53,500 bases of DNA. Origin: Chrysomallon squamiferum. Its lineage: Eukaryota; Mollusca; Gastropoda; Neomphalida; Peltospiridae. The notes below the pieces were generated by a model, which saw nothing but the letters and a program-made list of their open reading frames with translations, ran no database searches and was not told the origin of the DNA. The stretch spans positions 9,881,693 through 9,935,192 of the forward strand of contig CM022675.1 in assembly GCA_012295275.1 (NCBI GenBank). Direction: 5' to 3'. Both the position numbers and the translations under genes were made by a program. Positions 21,237 through 33,330 of the stretch are shown piece by piece (the first letter of the stretch is position 1; each line of letters opens with the position of its first letter).

Positions 21237-21819
21237 AGAACTTGTCGTACAATAAAAAAATACTTTGTGAATGTTCTTGTTTTCAAGTACTGTATACTAT
21301 TGCACTGATTCAGCTATTTCATTGTCTTAAGCAATTTAATGACATGTATGGAGAAAATATTGTAAAAGTCTAAAATTACGATATTAAATATCATTTTTAG
21401 TTCTTGAAAAATGCAGTATACAACTTTTGTATTAACAGGACATAAGTAACTGTAGTGGTTCATGTTTTTATCCCTGAGCAATGACTAGAATTAATTAATA
21501 ATGAATATTTGGGCTGATTACAATATGTTAATATTAATAATATTAATACTAATAGTTTATTATTATTATTATTATTTATGTTTTCTATGATGGTGGTTTG
21601 AAGGATATTTAAGAAAAAACAACAACAGATTTTTAAGTATTTATGGCTATGTTTCTTTTTCTTTTTCTACGTTTTTTTTTTTTTTTACATCCGTATTATT
21701 TTTAACAGTTTTACATCACTGAAGCACTTTTCCTTAAATTGGCTTTCTTACTGATAAGAAAAAAAATCAGAGTAACTGGTGAAAAAAACCAATATCGTCT
21801 ATCTTGACAGATGCGCTCG

Positions 21820-21878
21820 AAATTATCTCCCCTCATTGATAGGCCATGAGTTATCTCCCTTTATTGATAGCCAATGAA
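21820..21878. repeat. 29-bp tandem duplication with TTATCTCCC motif
   Basis: ATTATCTCCCCTCATTGATA (21821) and GTTATCTCCCTTTATTGATA (21850), each followed by GGCCATGA or GCCAATGA. A 155-codon + strand frame (21846-22313) starts in this repeat and ends in an ATAC array. Its first 100 residues show no domain and I do not call it a gene. Confidence 0.7.
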
Positions 21879-22041
21879 ATGTTATTTAATTTAAATCTCT
21901 TTAACATTTGTGATAGAATGGATCCCAATTTCACACAAAGTTACTCTGACAAACTTCGACTGATAACTTTGATCTGGAAGACGAGAAAAATAGAGGCGTT
22001 GTATTTTAATTTTCTGATTAAATGTAAAAGGTTAAAGACTG

Positions 22042-22050
22042 TGACCTTGA
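22042..22050 (-). promoter_or_regulatory. Extended nuclear-receptor half-site
   Basis: TGACCTTGA here is the reverse complement of TCAAGGTCA, the monomeric ERR/FTZ-F1 (NR5A) site. A 9-mer is expected roughly once in two such windows by chance. Confidence 0.3.
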
Positions 22051-22154
22051 CATTTAACAGGGAGTGTTCATTTTGGCTCAGTGTTTTAAATGTTGAACTG
22101 AGATATTGGAAATCACAGAATCAATTCTTTGTAGTTCTTCATAGATATGCACGT

Positions 22155-22290
22155 ATATACATACATACATACATACATACATACATACATACATACATAC
22201 ATACATACATACAGACACACACACACATGGACATACATACATACATACATACAAACATACATACCTACACACACACCACACACACACTAA
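22155..22290. repeat. (ATAC)n array
   Basis: About 14 clean ATAC units, then mixed AC. Confidence 0.97.
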
Positions 22291-22309
22291 CATTTACACA
22301 TATGCAAAA

Positions 22310-22454
22310 GTAATAAATAAATAAACTGAAATGAAATGAAAATAAATAAATAAAACTATTAAAATTTCATTTACAAAATTAAAAAAAATGGTAAACTGAA
22401 TTACTTAAATAGGTGTGAATGTTCAAAAAAAAAAAAAAAAAAAAAAATAAATAA

Positions 22455-22500
<46 letters not shown>

Positions 22501-22560
22501 AAAAAAAAAAAAAAAATAATAAAATGAATAAATGAAATAAAAGAAAATAATAAAAAATGT
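22310..22560. repeat. Very A-rich tract, poly(A) with TAAA
   Basis: About 95 bp of nearly pure A (22424-22516) broken by TAAATAAATA. Poly-Phe minus-strand frames are artefacts. The stretch 22560-22930 is A/C-rich, then single-copy. Confidence 0.95.
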
Positions 22561-22929
22561 AACATATAAACAAAACAAAACAAACACATAAACAAACAAA
22601 ATAAACAAAACCAACACTTTAAAAAACAAACAACAAAAACAAATCTCATCAAATCTTCAAAACATAACACACACATCTGTTTATAAAAAAAACCCCTGCA
22701 AAATCTTTAAAAAAACCAACAGTCTAACCACAGTGAAAACGCTATAAAAAATAAAACCAGGTAGAGATATATGTTACCTCTTATTGTGCAGGTAATGTAA
22801 ATGATGGGGGGTAAAAATGTGAAAGGTGTGTCAAATGTTAGGTCTAAGAACCCCTGACATTTCTTAAATCGTGTGAGATTACCTCTTCACTCATTGACTG
22901 GCTCTCAGCTGGTTGCGTAGGTACGTACG

Positions 22930-22998
22930 AGTGTGTTTTGTAATAGAAGTATGATGTCAGATTAAATAAACATTTGTGGTGAATTTGGAACATTTTGG

Positions 22999-23041
<43 letters not shown>

Positions 23042-23187
23042 GTAATAGAAGTATGATGTCAGATTAAATAAACATTTGTGGTGAATTTGGAACATTTTGG
23101 AAGTCTGTGTGTGTGTGTGTGTGTGTTTTGTAATAGAAGTATGATGTCAGATTAAATAAACATTTGTGTGAATTTGGAACATTTTGG

Positions 23188-23222
<35 letters not shown>

Positions 23223-23283
23223 GTAATAGAAGTATGATGTCAGATTAAATAAACATTTGTGGTGAATTTGGAACATTTTGGAA

Positions 23284-23313
<30 letters not shown>
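22930..23313. repeat. Four-copy compound minisatellite with (GT)n spacers
   Basis: A roughly 62-bp core beginning TAATAGAAGTATGATGTCAG and ending GGAACATTTTGGAAG recurs at 22941, 23043, 23131 and 23224. It is nearly identical each time; the third copy lacks one GG-adjacent base. A (GT)n run of different length sits between each pair. The final copy also ends in GT. Open frames across it repeat the same FQN-type peptide and are artefacts. Confidence 0.95.
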
Positions 23314-23318
<5 letters not shown>

Positions 23319-23334
23319 GGACTGGTTGTTCAGT

Positions 23335-23530
23335 GTGTATGTGTGTGTTTTTGTATGTATGAATATATTTGAGAGTACATTTGTCTGAATGTATCTACTT
23401 ATATTTGAATGTATATATACATATGTATGTGTTGATGGATGGATGGATGTGTATGTATGTATGTATATGTATGTATGTATGTGCAAGTATGTGTGTATGT
23501 GTGTATATATATATATATACATGCACACAT
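23335..23530. repeat. GTAT/TGGA block
   Basis: GTAT units, three GGAT units near 23433-23446 and an AT run at 23508-23519. The stretch 23540-24100 is single-copy AT-rich sequence with no gene seen. Confidence 0.85.
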
Positions 23531-24317
23531 ACATACATATAAGTAGATAACTTTTTGTTTCTGCACAAAATGAATCACATAACTATTATCATAACAAATG
23601 AATCAACTTACGTAACGACTAAAATTAATTTAACAAGCTAACGAGTACAGACAGGGAAACACAGTTTAAAATAAAAACCAGGTAAATCCAGGATTGAGAT
23701 TTTAAAACAACACAGGTGTGTTAATTACAGGTGAGTCTCTTTATTATTTCTGACACTTAGAGGAGATTTCATTTTTCAAAATAGTTAATATTTTTAGGCA
23801 TTTCAGTTTAAGTTATTTTCGTCATTTTTTTTCGGTTGGTTATTTTTGTTATGTCATTTTGACCTTTTGTTGTGTATTTGGTAATACATGTAGGTTTCTT
23901 TTCTAGTGTAGATTTCTGTGCAAATGTTACGTACATTATATATGGATTGTTCAGAATGTTAATATTGACTTATTTCTGTGGTTGATGATGTTTGAATCTT
24001 GAGCATTGATTGTGCTCTTATTGAGATTTGTTTCATTTTTTTTTTTTTAATAAGAAAATAGTTACATGCTTTTATTTAGGTTTCTTCTTTTAATTTGTAT
24101 TTTGTGTGTGTGTGTGTATTTCTCTCTCTCTCTCTCTCTCTCATCTATCACTAATAATGATATTGATGATGCATATAATATATAAATAAATAAAATGAAT
24201 AAAAAAATAAAACTATCCAAAACATTCACTTTAAAATTTTTAAATTAAATCTTTTAACTTAACTTTCCTAAATACAGCTTATATCTTAAATATTAATAGG
24301 CCATAGTATGCTTTGGA

Positions 24318-24400
<83 letters not shown>

Positions 24401-24590
24401 GAGAGATAATGAAAGACAGAAAAAGAGAAATAAAGAGGAGAGTGAGTAAGAGAGAGAGAGAGATAATGAAAGACAGAAAAAGAGAAATAAAGAGGAGAGT
24501 GAGTAAGAGAGAGAAAGAGAGATAATGAAAGACAGAAAAAGAGAAATAAAGAGGAGAGTGAGAGAGAGAGAGAGAAGGCTGGATAAGTAT
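24318..24590. repeat. (GA)n plus 57-59 bp tandem array
   Basis: A GA array (24325-24395) is followed by three copies of GATAATGAAAGACAGAAAAA plus GAGAAATAAAGAGGAGAGTG, at 24405, 24462 and 24521. Confidence 0.95.
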
Positions 24591-24979
24591 CTATAAAAAA
24601 ATTAATATGTTATACAGAAAAAAGAGAGAAATGGAAATAAAAAGAGAGAAAGAAAAAAGAGACAAATACTGACAAAGAAAACTTCAGTAAAATAACATCA
24701 TACTCTCAGTATCTTCATTATTTCATTTATCATTTTAATAACCAAATCTTACCCTTTCCCTCACAGCTCTTTATTATAATTTTTTTTAACACCAATAAAA
24801 CAAAATGGTTTCTTCCTAACAATATTCTCCCACTGCTTTCCTTCCTCTTGAATGGTGCATTAGGAACGATCCACTTTTCTCAAGGGGTGGACGAGTGAAG
24901 TCAAAAACTATCCTATTGTAACACAACCAGCACACAACCCATAACAGTATTTGAGCTTGGTCTATGATACTGTACGGGG

Positions 24980-25012
<33 letters not shown>
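24980..25012. repeat. Poly(A) run
   Basis: More than 30 A. The upstream stretch 24600-24979 shows no tRNA-like head. Confidence 0.95.
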
Positions 25013-25014
<2 letters not shown>

Positions 25015-25029
25015 AAAAAATAAAAAAAC

Positions 25030-25340
25030 CCTGAGTGTGAAGGGAAACATTATAGTCTCTGATCTGTTAAAGGGACTGGATAAAAAGGGACTATTTCGGA
25101 GGTGGATAGCAAAACGCGACCGAAGTCACATGTGTGTGTTAGGACAGTTTACAGAAAAGTGGGCTGGTTTTTGGAGATAGACTAACTAGGCAAGGGAACA
25201 GAGAGACGTAGTCTGGTGTTGTGTGCGAGACTGAGAGGAAGCAGTACAGAGGATATTTCAGTGTATGTGAAGTTGTTGATTTTTTTTTCTTCTTCTTCTT
25301 CTGTGTAGTTGTAGTTGGTCTCTGAGGTTTAGATTTATTT
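25030..25340. other. GC-richer single-copy stretch
   Basis: Contains several CpGs (for example AAACGCGACCGAAG near 25112), no simple repeats and no open frame of note. It could be a 5' untranslated exon or a promoter region; this is a guess from composition only. Confidence 0.25.
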
Positions 25341-25374
25341 TCTTAGCCTTGTTGTTGAAGATTTGTTACTTCAT

Positions 25375-25660
25375 TTTTTTTTTTTTTTTATTTTATTATT
25401 GTTGTTTTATTTCTTCTTATTGTTATTATTATATTATTTATTACTGTTATTATTATTATTATTATTATTATTTATTATTATCATTATCATCATCATTATT
25501 ATTACCATTATTATTATTATTATTATTATTATTAGTAGTAGTAGTAGTAGTAGCAGTAGTAGCAGTAGTAGTATATTATTAATATTATCATCATTACTAT
25601 TACCACAGCTATTACTACTACTATTACTACTACTGTCACTACTATTATTATCATTCAAAA
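25375..25660. repeat. (TTA)n/(AGT)n/(ACT)n trinucleotide array
   Basis: Poly(T), then TTA units, AGTAGT units (25533-25572), then ACT units to about 25650. Poly-Leu, Ile and Ser frames are artefacts. The stretch 25660-26220 has a short ACT block at 25886-25913 and T/A runs but no gene. Confidence 0.95.
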
Positions 25661-26409
25661 AGTTTTATATACATGAATATATATCTTTTTTTTTTGTTAC
25701 TTTTAAATCTAACAACAGACAGAAACATATAACTGTTCTTACTATTCAAGGATATTTTTTTATATTTTATTCAGAAGATTTGCAGTCTGCCTGCAAATGA
25801 GATGTTAATCTTGGAAACAATTCGTGGATGTGTTTCACCACTAACAGTCGTAGAAATGAGCTGACAGCAACTACAATAACAATTACTACTACTACTACTA
25901 CCACTACTCTGAAGAAAAGTGCAAGTAAAAAAACAGAAGTTCACGACATTTCTTGTTTTGGAGAATAAAAAACGATTCGTCACGGTTCAGTGATTGTTTT
26001 AAAATCGCACATCAGAGATTTTGCAGAATTTATCCAAGTGAATGCAACAAGTGATATAATCATTTAAAAAAAATCTTATTTTTTTATTTCACCTGGATAA
26101 TCTTTGAAGACTGAAAAAAAAAAGAAAGGAAGTTTGTGAGTCACTAACAGAAAAAAAAAAGTTTATTTATATAAGATTTTTTTTTTTTTTTTCAACTGTG
26201 AATTAAACGGGTCATATTAATAGATAATAGTGTATGTGTGTGTGTGTGTCTTACCTGGATTTTGTGGTTTTTTATCTGTACCTGATACCTGAGGTTTACA
26301 CCTGGGATGTAGGGAACGAGCTTGAGTCACACAGGTGAGATTTTTACTTATTCTAGTAAGATAAGATATATTGCAGAGGATTTACTATGATAATTAATTT
26401 GTACTGCAT

Positions 26410-26471
26410 AAGTGTAACTGATACGTATGTATGTATGTATGTAGGTATGTGTATAGGTATGTGTGAATGCT

Positions 26472-26513
<42 letters not shown>

Positions 26514-26767
26514 TGTATGTATTTATGGGTCTATTTATGTTACTACATGTGTAGGTGTATATGTATGTTTGTATGTTTTTATGTATGTATGTGTGTGTGT
26601 ATATATGTATGTATGTATTTATAAAGTTATATTTGTATGTGTTTTTGTGTGTGTGTGTGTGTGTGAGTGTGAGTGAGTGTGAATGTGTATGTGTATAGGT
26701 ACAGGTGCATTTATGTATGTGTATGTATGTATATATATATATTCATCCATGTTTATTAGATAACCTT

Positions 26768-26798
<31 letters not shown>

Positions 26799-26840
26799 GT
26801 TTATATGTTTATATGTGTGTGTGTGTGTGTACTATTAGAT
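26410..26840. repeat. (GTAT)n / (AT)n / (TG)n block
   Basis: GTAT units, AT runs at 26474-26502 and 26769-26793, TG runs and a late TG run near 26815. Confidence 0.95.
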
Positions 26841-27094
26841 ACAGATGCTAATTTAAATATCCCAGGTAGATACATTTTAGTGCAAAAAATAGGTGAAATT
26901 TAAATTTATTTCACCTGTCTGCATAATCATATTAAATACATTTCATTGGAATTATGCCTTGTTATACATGCAAACTTTAATACCCCCTTCTGTCATCGTA
27001 TATTGTAATATATACACAAAATATGAATGATTAGAAAACTACATTATTGCACATGTAAATTTAATATCCATATCCAGCACACATGAACACACAT

Positions 27095-27121
27095 TCAGAC
27101 AGACAGACAGACAGACAGACA

Positions 27122-27178
<57 letters not shown>
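27095..27178. repeat. (CAGA)n then (AC)n
   Basis: Seven CAGA units pass directly into about 27 AC units. Confidence 0.97.
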
Positions 27179-27181
<3 letters not shown>

Positions 27182-27239
27182 AGTAGATATAGTTTAATAC
27201 ATAACTATGTGAATGGAATTAGGTGTAACATATATGTAC

Positions 27240-28050
27240 TTAATGACATTTAATGTATTGCATATTGTTAATAACTTTACTATGGAACATATATAAATAT
27301 TTTACTATTGGTATTTAAATATATATATATATATATAAAAAGATAGATAGATAGATATATACTTGTATGTGATAATATCAAGGTTAAATACATAGATACA
27401 TGTAACATACACAGGTATGTTCCTAACAATGTAATGTTATTTATAGCTGTTATGAATTTCATTGCTTATTACATTATAACATTTAATATATTATTATTCA
27501 GTGATATTTAGGTATTTAATACATTACTAATGATATTATATTTAAAGTTATTACCAAAATAAAGCTATTTATTATACCAGTAATATAATAGCATTTAATA
27601 TATTACACCCTGTATAATAATATACATTATACAAGTAATATTACTGTATTTAATAAATATCTAGTAATATTATTATATTAATATATTCATACTAATATTA
27701 TTATATTTATTTTATTTATTTTATTTATTATTTATTTCTAAATATATTAAAATATATTAACATAAATATAATGGTGAACATGTTAAAATGGTAGAAAGTA
27801 GCATTTTAAAAACTCTATATAAGTTATAGACTTTGACTAGCTTGAAGATTTTGAAATTGGAAAAATAAAACATAACTGTGCATTTAATATATTACTGCCA
27901 ATATAATTACATTTAATATATTACTACTGTTATCGTCATATTTATTATATTCTTAGTGATATCTGGACATTTAATATATTATTACAGATATTACGATATT
28001 TGATATATTACATGTATAAAGATATGATAACATTGGATATATTGCATCAT
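27240..28050. repeat. Decayed AT-rich array around ATTTAATATATTAC
   Basis: CATTTAATATATTAC and near variants recur near 27247, 27480, 27517, 27594, 27889, 27910, 27969 and 28000, with GTGATAT or AATATTA between them. Spacing is irregular (30-80 bp). An AT run and GATA units interrupt it at 27316-27357. Confidence 0.55.
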
Positions 28051-28835
28051 CACGAATCTCTACAGACATGGGCAAAACCAGTGCATTCTGAAATGCAACA
28101 GAAAGTTCTGTAGATAAAATGTAATTTTATTAGATAACCTTTATATTAGATTTGATTTTTTTTTATATTAAAAAATGTTCTGCACGTTTGGTTTTTGGGG
28201 CTGGTGTGTGTGTCTGTATAGCTTCACTATGTCTATCTGTTTAAAAATCCATTTTTATAAATGAATTTTTATGATGTGATGATTTCAATTTATTTGTATA
28301 TTCTCTTCCTCTTTCATTCACTGCATGACAATCAATTAAATTTTCATTCAATTAAATTTTCATTCAATTATTTATTCATTTAAAGATTCATTTTTTCATG
28401 TCTTTGAATAAATGAATAACAGATGGATGGATATATGGATGGATGGATGAATGAAAGGATGAATGATAACCCATTACAAATGATTCAAAATCCATGTTGA
28501 ATCACTGACATGCTTTTCTGCAGCGAAACATAAAAACAAACAAAAAGAAGAACAAATGAAGGAACTGCAAAATAAAAAATGCCCCAAAACAGTCCATTAA
28601 TTCTCAAATGTGTTTTGATTTGACTTGAAACAACATTCTTATGTTTCTTAGTTGTCTTTTTTCTTTTTTTCTTTAAATGTTCCTTTTCCCCCTTTTTAAT
28701 TTTTTTTTTTTTTTTTTTTCAAAATAATTATGCCTATAATTTAGTAGTGCCTCTCTTTACAGAAGTTGTGTATTCATCCATGTTGTTAACTCCTTTAATC
28801 ATTTACCTGCTTATACATGACATAGTGGTGCATTC
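28050..28835. other. AT-rich stretch without a gene
   Basis: Contains ATTAAATTTTCATTCA duplicated at 28335 and 28351, GGAT units at 28421-28455 and a poly(T) run at 28699-28720. Confidence 0.6.
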
Positions 28836-28849
28836 ATGCATATATACTC

Positions 28850-29145
28850 ACATACCTATCTACATACATGCATACATACATATATATATACATACATAAA
28901 TATACACATACACACAAACATACATATATATATATATACAAACTCACAAATACATACATACACATACACACTTATCTATATATCGATATCAATCTCTATC
29001 TATATATATACACACACACACATAAACATACACACATACACAATCAAATCCCACAAACACAATCACATACACATATACACTTACATACATGCATACATAC
29101 ATACATATGTATCATATACATACATAAATACATACATGTATATAC
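28850..29145. repeat. (ATAC)n/(AC)n/(AT)n block
   Basis: ATAC units with AT runs and AC-rich stretches. His-Thr frames are artefacts. Confidence 0.95.
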
Positions 29146-29392
29146 GACACACCCTAGCAATGCTACAAGTTATTCAACTGTTAGAAATCCCATTTAAATG
29201 CTTTTCACAGCCTTTAATTACTTTTAAAATTGTATAATTATGAGGCAGGTTAGCTGCTGTGTGAATGCAAGGAACCTATTGTCCCTTTGCCGTTTTGTTG
29301 TAGGAGCAACAATTTAAAAATATTTTCTTTTACTTTAATCAGCGGACCATTTGTAATGTGGGTTATATATTCATTGAGTGAGAGAAAGAAAG

Positions 29393-29414
29393 AGGGAGAG
29401 GGGAGAAGGGGGAG

Positions 29415-29500
<86 letters not shown>

Positions 29501-29646
29501 GATTACTGTGAATGTATGTATGTATGAGTGTGTGTATATCTATGTATGTATGAGTGTGTGTATATCTATGTATGTACATATGTGTGTATTTATTTATTAA
29601 TTGAAAGACAGAGAAATTTGGAAAGAAAAATAAAAAAAATAGAGTA

Positions 29647-29688
<42 letters not shown>

Positions 29689-29690
29689 TA
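29393..29690. repeat. (GA)n, 26-bp duplication, (AC)n
   Basis: GA array 29418-29498. ATGTATGTATGAGTGTGTGT is duplicated head to tail at about 29515-29570. An AC array runs at 29649-29684. Confidence 0.95.
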
Positions 29691-29883
29691 AGAACAAGAA
29701 AATTACATAAAAAGCAGTGCAGTGCATGAAAAAGAGAGAGAGAGAATGTAGGAGAAGTAAAATGAATGACTGAATGAGAGACAGAAGATAAAAGAGAGAT
29801 TTATTAAGGCTACTACTAAAGATAAACAAATATACGACACCACACTTTTAACTCTTTTTATGAATGGACTCTGGTATCTGCTG

Positions 29884-29995
29884 AGACCAGAAGATTAACA
29901 CAAAGACCGTTTTGACTTATACAAAGACCATGGTTTAGTACAAAGACCACCAGTACAACATAAAGACCAGCTGACCCATATAAGACCATTTCACA
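29884..29995. repeat. Minisatellite, about 20-bp units (AAAGACC)
   Basis: AAAGACC or a close variant occurs at 29902, 29923, 29942, 29962 and 29981, at spacings of 19-21 bp. GAGACC at 29884 is a sixth unit. Confidence 0.75.
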
Positions 29996-30404
29996 TCCAC
30001 AAACTGCAGACAGAAAGTATTAGGAACTCCTAATTGTCTGAGAAAGAAAGTTAAGTTAAAGAACTCTGCAGCTATTACCACAAAAGGTCACGGTTATCTT
30101 AAATAGGTTACCTGAGATAACGAGTACTTACTTACCTGTACACCTGTCAAAAAATTGCACCTTGCTGTGGCAGCCACCTCCATTTCCCTCCCTTCTCTCT
30201 CCCCCAGCTGTAATAAATCCTCCATTCCCACCACCCCCTGACTTTAATAAATCTAAAATAGGATAAAATAACTGTTGATAGGTTTTATACAGCATGTGTG
30301 GTTTGTTTTCTGTATAATAGTTAATTTAGCTGTAGATATCAAAATGCAGTTCACTTACCTGGATGCAGCTGTTCAGGTAATAAACTTATCTTGAAAAAAA
30401 TCTG

Positions 30405-30545
30405 GTGATGAAGATGATGTAGATGATGACAATCATCATCTTGATAAAGATAGTTGTGATGATAAAATGGATTAATGAATCTTTTTTCTACTATTACTAA
30501 TATTGCTACTACTGTTGCTGCTGTTGCTACTACTACTACAATTAT
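30405..30545. repeat. (GAT)n and (ACT/GCT)n block
   Basis: GATGAT units, then TACTACTG/TTGCTGC units. The stretch 30000-30400 is single-copy with several CAGGT motifs and no gene. Confidence 0.85.
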
Positions 30546-30599
30546 TACTGTATATGTTAATATATGTATATTATACATGAAAATCTATGTATTTATATG

Positions 30600-30653
30600 T
30601 ATATATGTTTGTATATATGTATGTATGTATGTATGTATATGTATATACATATA

Positions 30654-30717
<64 letters not shown>

Positions 30718-30770
30718 AATAAATGCATATGTATGTGTGTGTTTGTTTTTGTATATTTTTGTCTGTGTAC
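30600..30770. repeat. (GTAT)n and (TG)n
   Basis: GTAT units, a TG array at 30654-30714 and TG-rich tail. Confidence 0.97.
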
Positions 30771-30967
30771 ATGCACATGAATGTATTTGTACCATCAAAA
30801 ATAATACAGAGGTATATCCATTACTGACTCATATGCTTGAGTTAATCCTATGATCCTTATTAATAACATATCTACATATTTGAGATTAACCTCTAATCTA
30901 TCTGTACATAGTCATTTCAGTAAAATGATTTATCATCACAAACCGCTGATATAAACATAATACCTTC

Positions 30968-31026
30968 ATAATTAATAACTTATGTAAATTAGATAATTGC
31001 ATGATTAATAAATTATGTAAATTAGA
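30968..31026. repeat. Tandem duplication, 30 bp
   Basis: ATTAATAACTTATGTAAATTAGA and ATTAATAAATTATGTAAATTAGA are separated by a short TAATTGCATG linker. The flanks 30790-31185 are AT-rich with no gene. Confidence 0.8.
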
Positions 31027-31189
31027 CATTCCTCGAATAAATACTCATCCTGTTAAGAACATTTGTTTTTGTGGAATGGATGCATAGCATTTATTAGTCA
31101 CTTAATTAAAACTGTTTTGGCTTTTTATTATCATTCATTTTAAAATTAATTTGATCTTTTAATAACATATTTTTATGCTTCTGTTATTT

Positions 31190-31440
31190 TACTACAACCA
31201 CTACTGCTGCTATTACTACTACTACTACTATTGCAGAAACAAATACTACTTTTATTACTGGTGGTACTGTTACTATTATTATAAAGATATGTTCAACAAC
31301 ATCAACTGCTACTATTGTTGTAACTACTACTACTACTACTATTACAAAAACTACTACTATTACAACAACTACTACTATTACTACTACTACTACTACTACT
31401 ACTACTACCGCTGCTACTACTGCTACTACTAATGGTGATA
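31190..31440. repeat. (ACT)n-type trinucleotide array
   Basis: ACT units with GCT, ATT and ACA variants, all in the same + strand sense. The Tyr-rich + strand frame is an artefact. Confidence 0.95.
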
Positions 31441-31469
31441 CAGCTACCTGCTGCTGCTCCTTCCCAGTT

Positions 31470-31690
31470 GTTTTTTCAACATTAAATTTATCTTGTTACT
31501 TCTTTGCTTTTCATAACAGCAAATTTCTTTTTAACATTTAAATGCATCTTTTTAACATTTATCCCATTCATTTGTTAAATTTACCTTGTTAATAATTTTC
31601 TATTCTTTCATTAAATCCCCCCCCTCTTTTTTTTTTCAACATTAAATTTGTCTAGTTTTTTCTTTGTTTATCACAAAGCATCTGTTAATC
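31470..31690. repeat. 160-bp direct repeat, T-rich
   Basis: TCAACATTAAATTTATCTTG at 31476 and TCAACATTAAATTTGTCTAG at 31636, with related downstream sequence (TTCTTTG, TATCACAAAGCA versus TTTTCATAACAGCA). Confidence 0.65.
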
Positions 31691-32020
31691 CCATTCACTG
31701 AAAAGTGCCTGACACTAAACACACCTAACGACATCCATCCATTACTCCTCTCAGTGTTTGCAGAGAAATTCTTTGGGCAAGTTTTTCTTTCTGGCACTTT
31801 TGTGAAAAAAAAATCCAAAATTCACAAAAACAGGATCACCGTCTAATGAACACTTACGATTACTTAAGAGGTGGATGGGCGACATGTGATCCAAGTTTGC
31901 TGTCATTTAATCCTTTTCAATCCTTGTATGGGTGGGTGTTGCGGAGAAATGTCGCAATCCTTCGCTGCCAGAAAGAGAGAACAAAGAATATGGCTAATTA
32001 TCAAGTAAAAATGGGCCAGA
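31691..32020. other. Single-copy stretch without a supported gene
   Basis: Open frames at 31664-31846 and 31846-32064 are short, show no domain and end at a poly(T) run. Confidence 0.4.
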
Positions 32021-32021
32021 A

Positions 32022-32046
32022 TTTTTTTTTTTTTTTTTTTTTTTTT
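32022..32046. repeat. Poly(T) run
   Basis: About 25 T followed by GGGGGTG. Confidence 0.95.
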
Positions 32047-32119
32047 GGGGGTGTTTGTCTCTAGTAGTTTTTTTTAACAAATTTTGTGTGTTGACTTTTT
32101 GTTGAAGCTTCATTCATCT

Positions 32120-32235
32120 ACAAAGAGAGACTGTTAAAGAGAGGGGCTTGTATGAAAACTCTTGATTTAGATAGAGAAAAAGAGGGTGGTTTGTTATACA
32201 TGTGTGTCAGAGATAGATACAGAGAGCTGTTTGTA

Positions 32236-32270
<35 letters not shown>

Positions 32271-32584
32271 TGAGAGATAGATAAAGAGAGAGAGGAGAAA
32301 GAGAGAAAGAATGAAAGAGAGAAAGAGAGAGAGAAAGAGAGAAAGAATCAAAGAGAGAGAGAGACACACACACACAGATAAAGAAAAATAAACTTTTAAT
32401 TAAGAGAGAGAAATAATGTATATGTATGTATGTGGATAAGAGAGAAAGACAAAAAGAGGGAGAAAGACATGCAGAGGTGAGAGAAAAAAGAAAAAATAAA
32501 ACAGGCATGCAGAATGGAGAATTAGAAAAAAAAGATTCATATAATTATATGTATCCTTATATATGCATATAGATAGATAGATGG

Positions 32585-32629
<45 letters not shown>

Positions 32630-32640
32630 GACAATCAATA
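32120..32640. repeat. Purine-rich (GA)n block
   Basis: GAGAGA and GAAAGA sequence with a clean GA run at 32589-32621, an ACACAC island at 32365-32375 and GATA units at 32570-32583. Confidence 0.95.
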
Positions 32641-32934
32641 TAAAAACCAAAAAAAAAAAAAAAAACCCCCAGAAAAAACAGAATCAAAATGAGAAGATAT
32701 TTAAAAAATGGACACTATTATATCACTGACACTATTGAATTTTATCCAGAGGATATCAGATACTGAGATAACTACAAGATACCTTATAGCTGCAGGATAA
32801 CCACTTGATAGCCATGTACTGTCATACCTGATACATATAACACGTATCTAATAGCCACAGATTAGTGACTGTAAGATGAATGTGCTATTTAATAGCTTTA
32901 ATTGTTTGTAGGTAAAAACATCTTCAGTAAGATG

Positions 32935-33074
32935 TGTTAGTGTGTGATTGTGTGTGTGTATATATATGTATGTTTCAGTGTAGATCCATTTGTTTGTATG
33001 TGTGTGAGTGTGTATATATGTGTGTTTTGTGTATGTGTGTATGTCTCTGTGTAGGTATGGCCATTTGTATGTAT

Positions 33075-33109
<35 letters not shown>

Positions 33110-33330
33110 TGTGTGTGTGTGTGTGAGTTTATAAATAATATATATAGTAGTTATAGTATTGCCATTAATAGTATTGCCGTTATTGTTATTGTTATTATTA
33201 TTATTATCATTATTATTATTCATTGTAGTAGTAGTATATATATATACATACGTGCATACACACCTATACATAGATACACACGAACAGACATACTTTCACA
33301 CACATATGCATACATTTTGTATTCATCCAT
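32935..33330. repeat. TG-rich, (TTA)n and ACAC-rich block
   Basis: TG array to about 33125, TTA units at 33180-33220 with a GTAGTAGTA island, then CA-rich sequence. The stretch 32645-32930 is single-copy with no gene. Confidence 0.9.

Noticed and set aside
22939-23313. CRISPR array (repeats with spacers)
   Set aside because: The spacers are simple (GT)n rather than unique sequences, the core is about 62 bp, and the context is a eukaryotic microsatellite-rich genome.
23064-23534. 156-codon frame with repeated FQN peptides as a repetitive protein
   Set aside because: The frame comes from the minisatellite plus (AC)n and ATAC arrays; core-to-spacer lengths are not kept in multiples of three.
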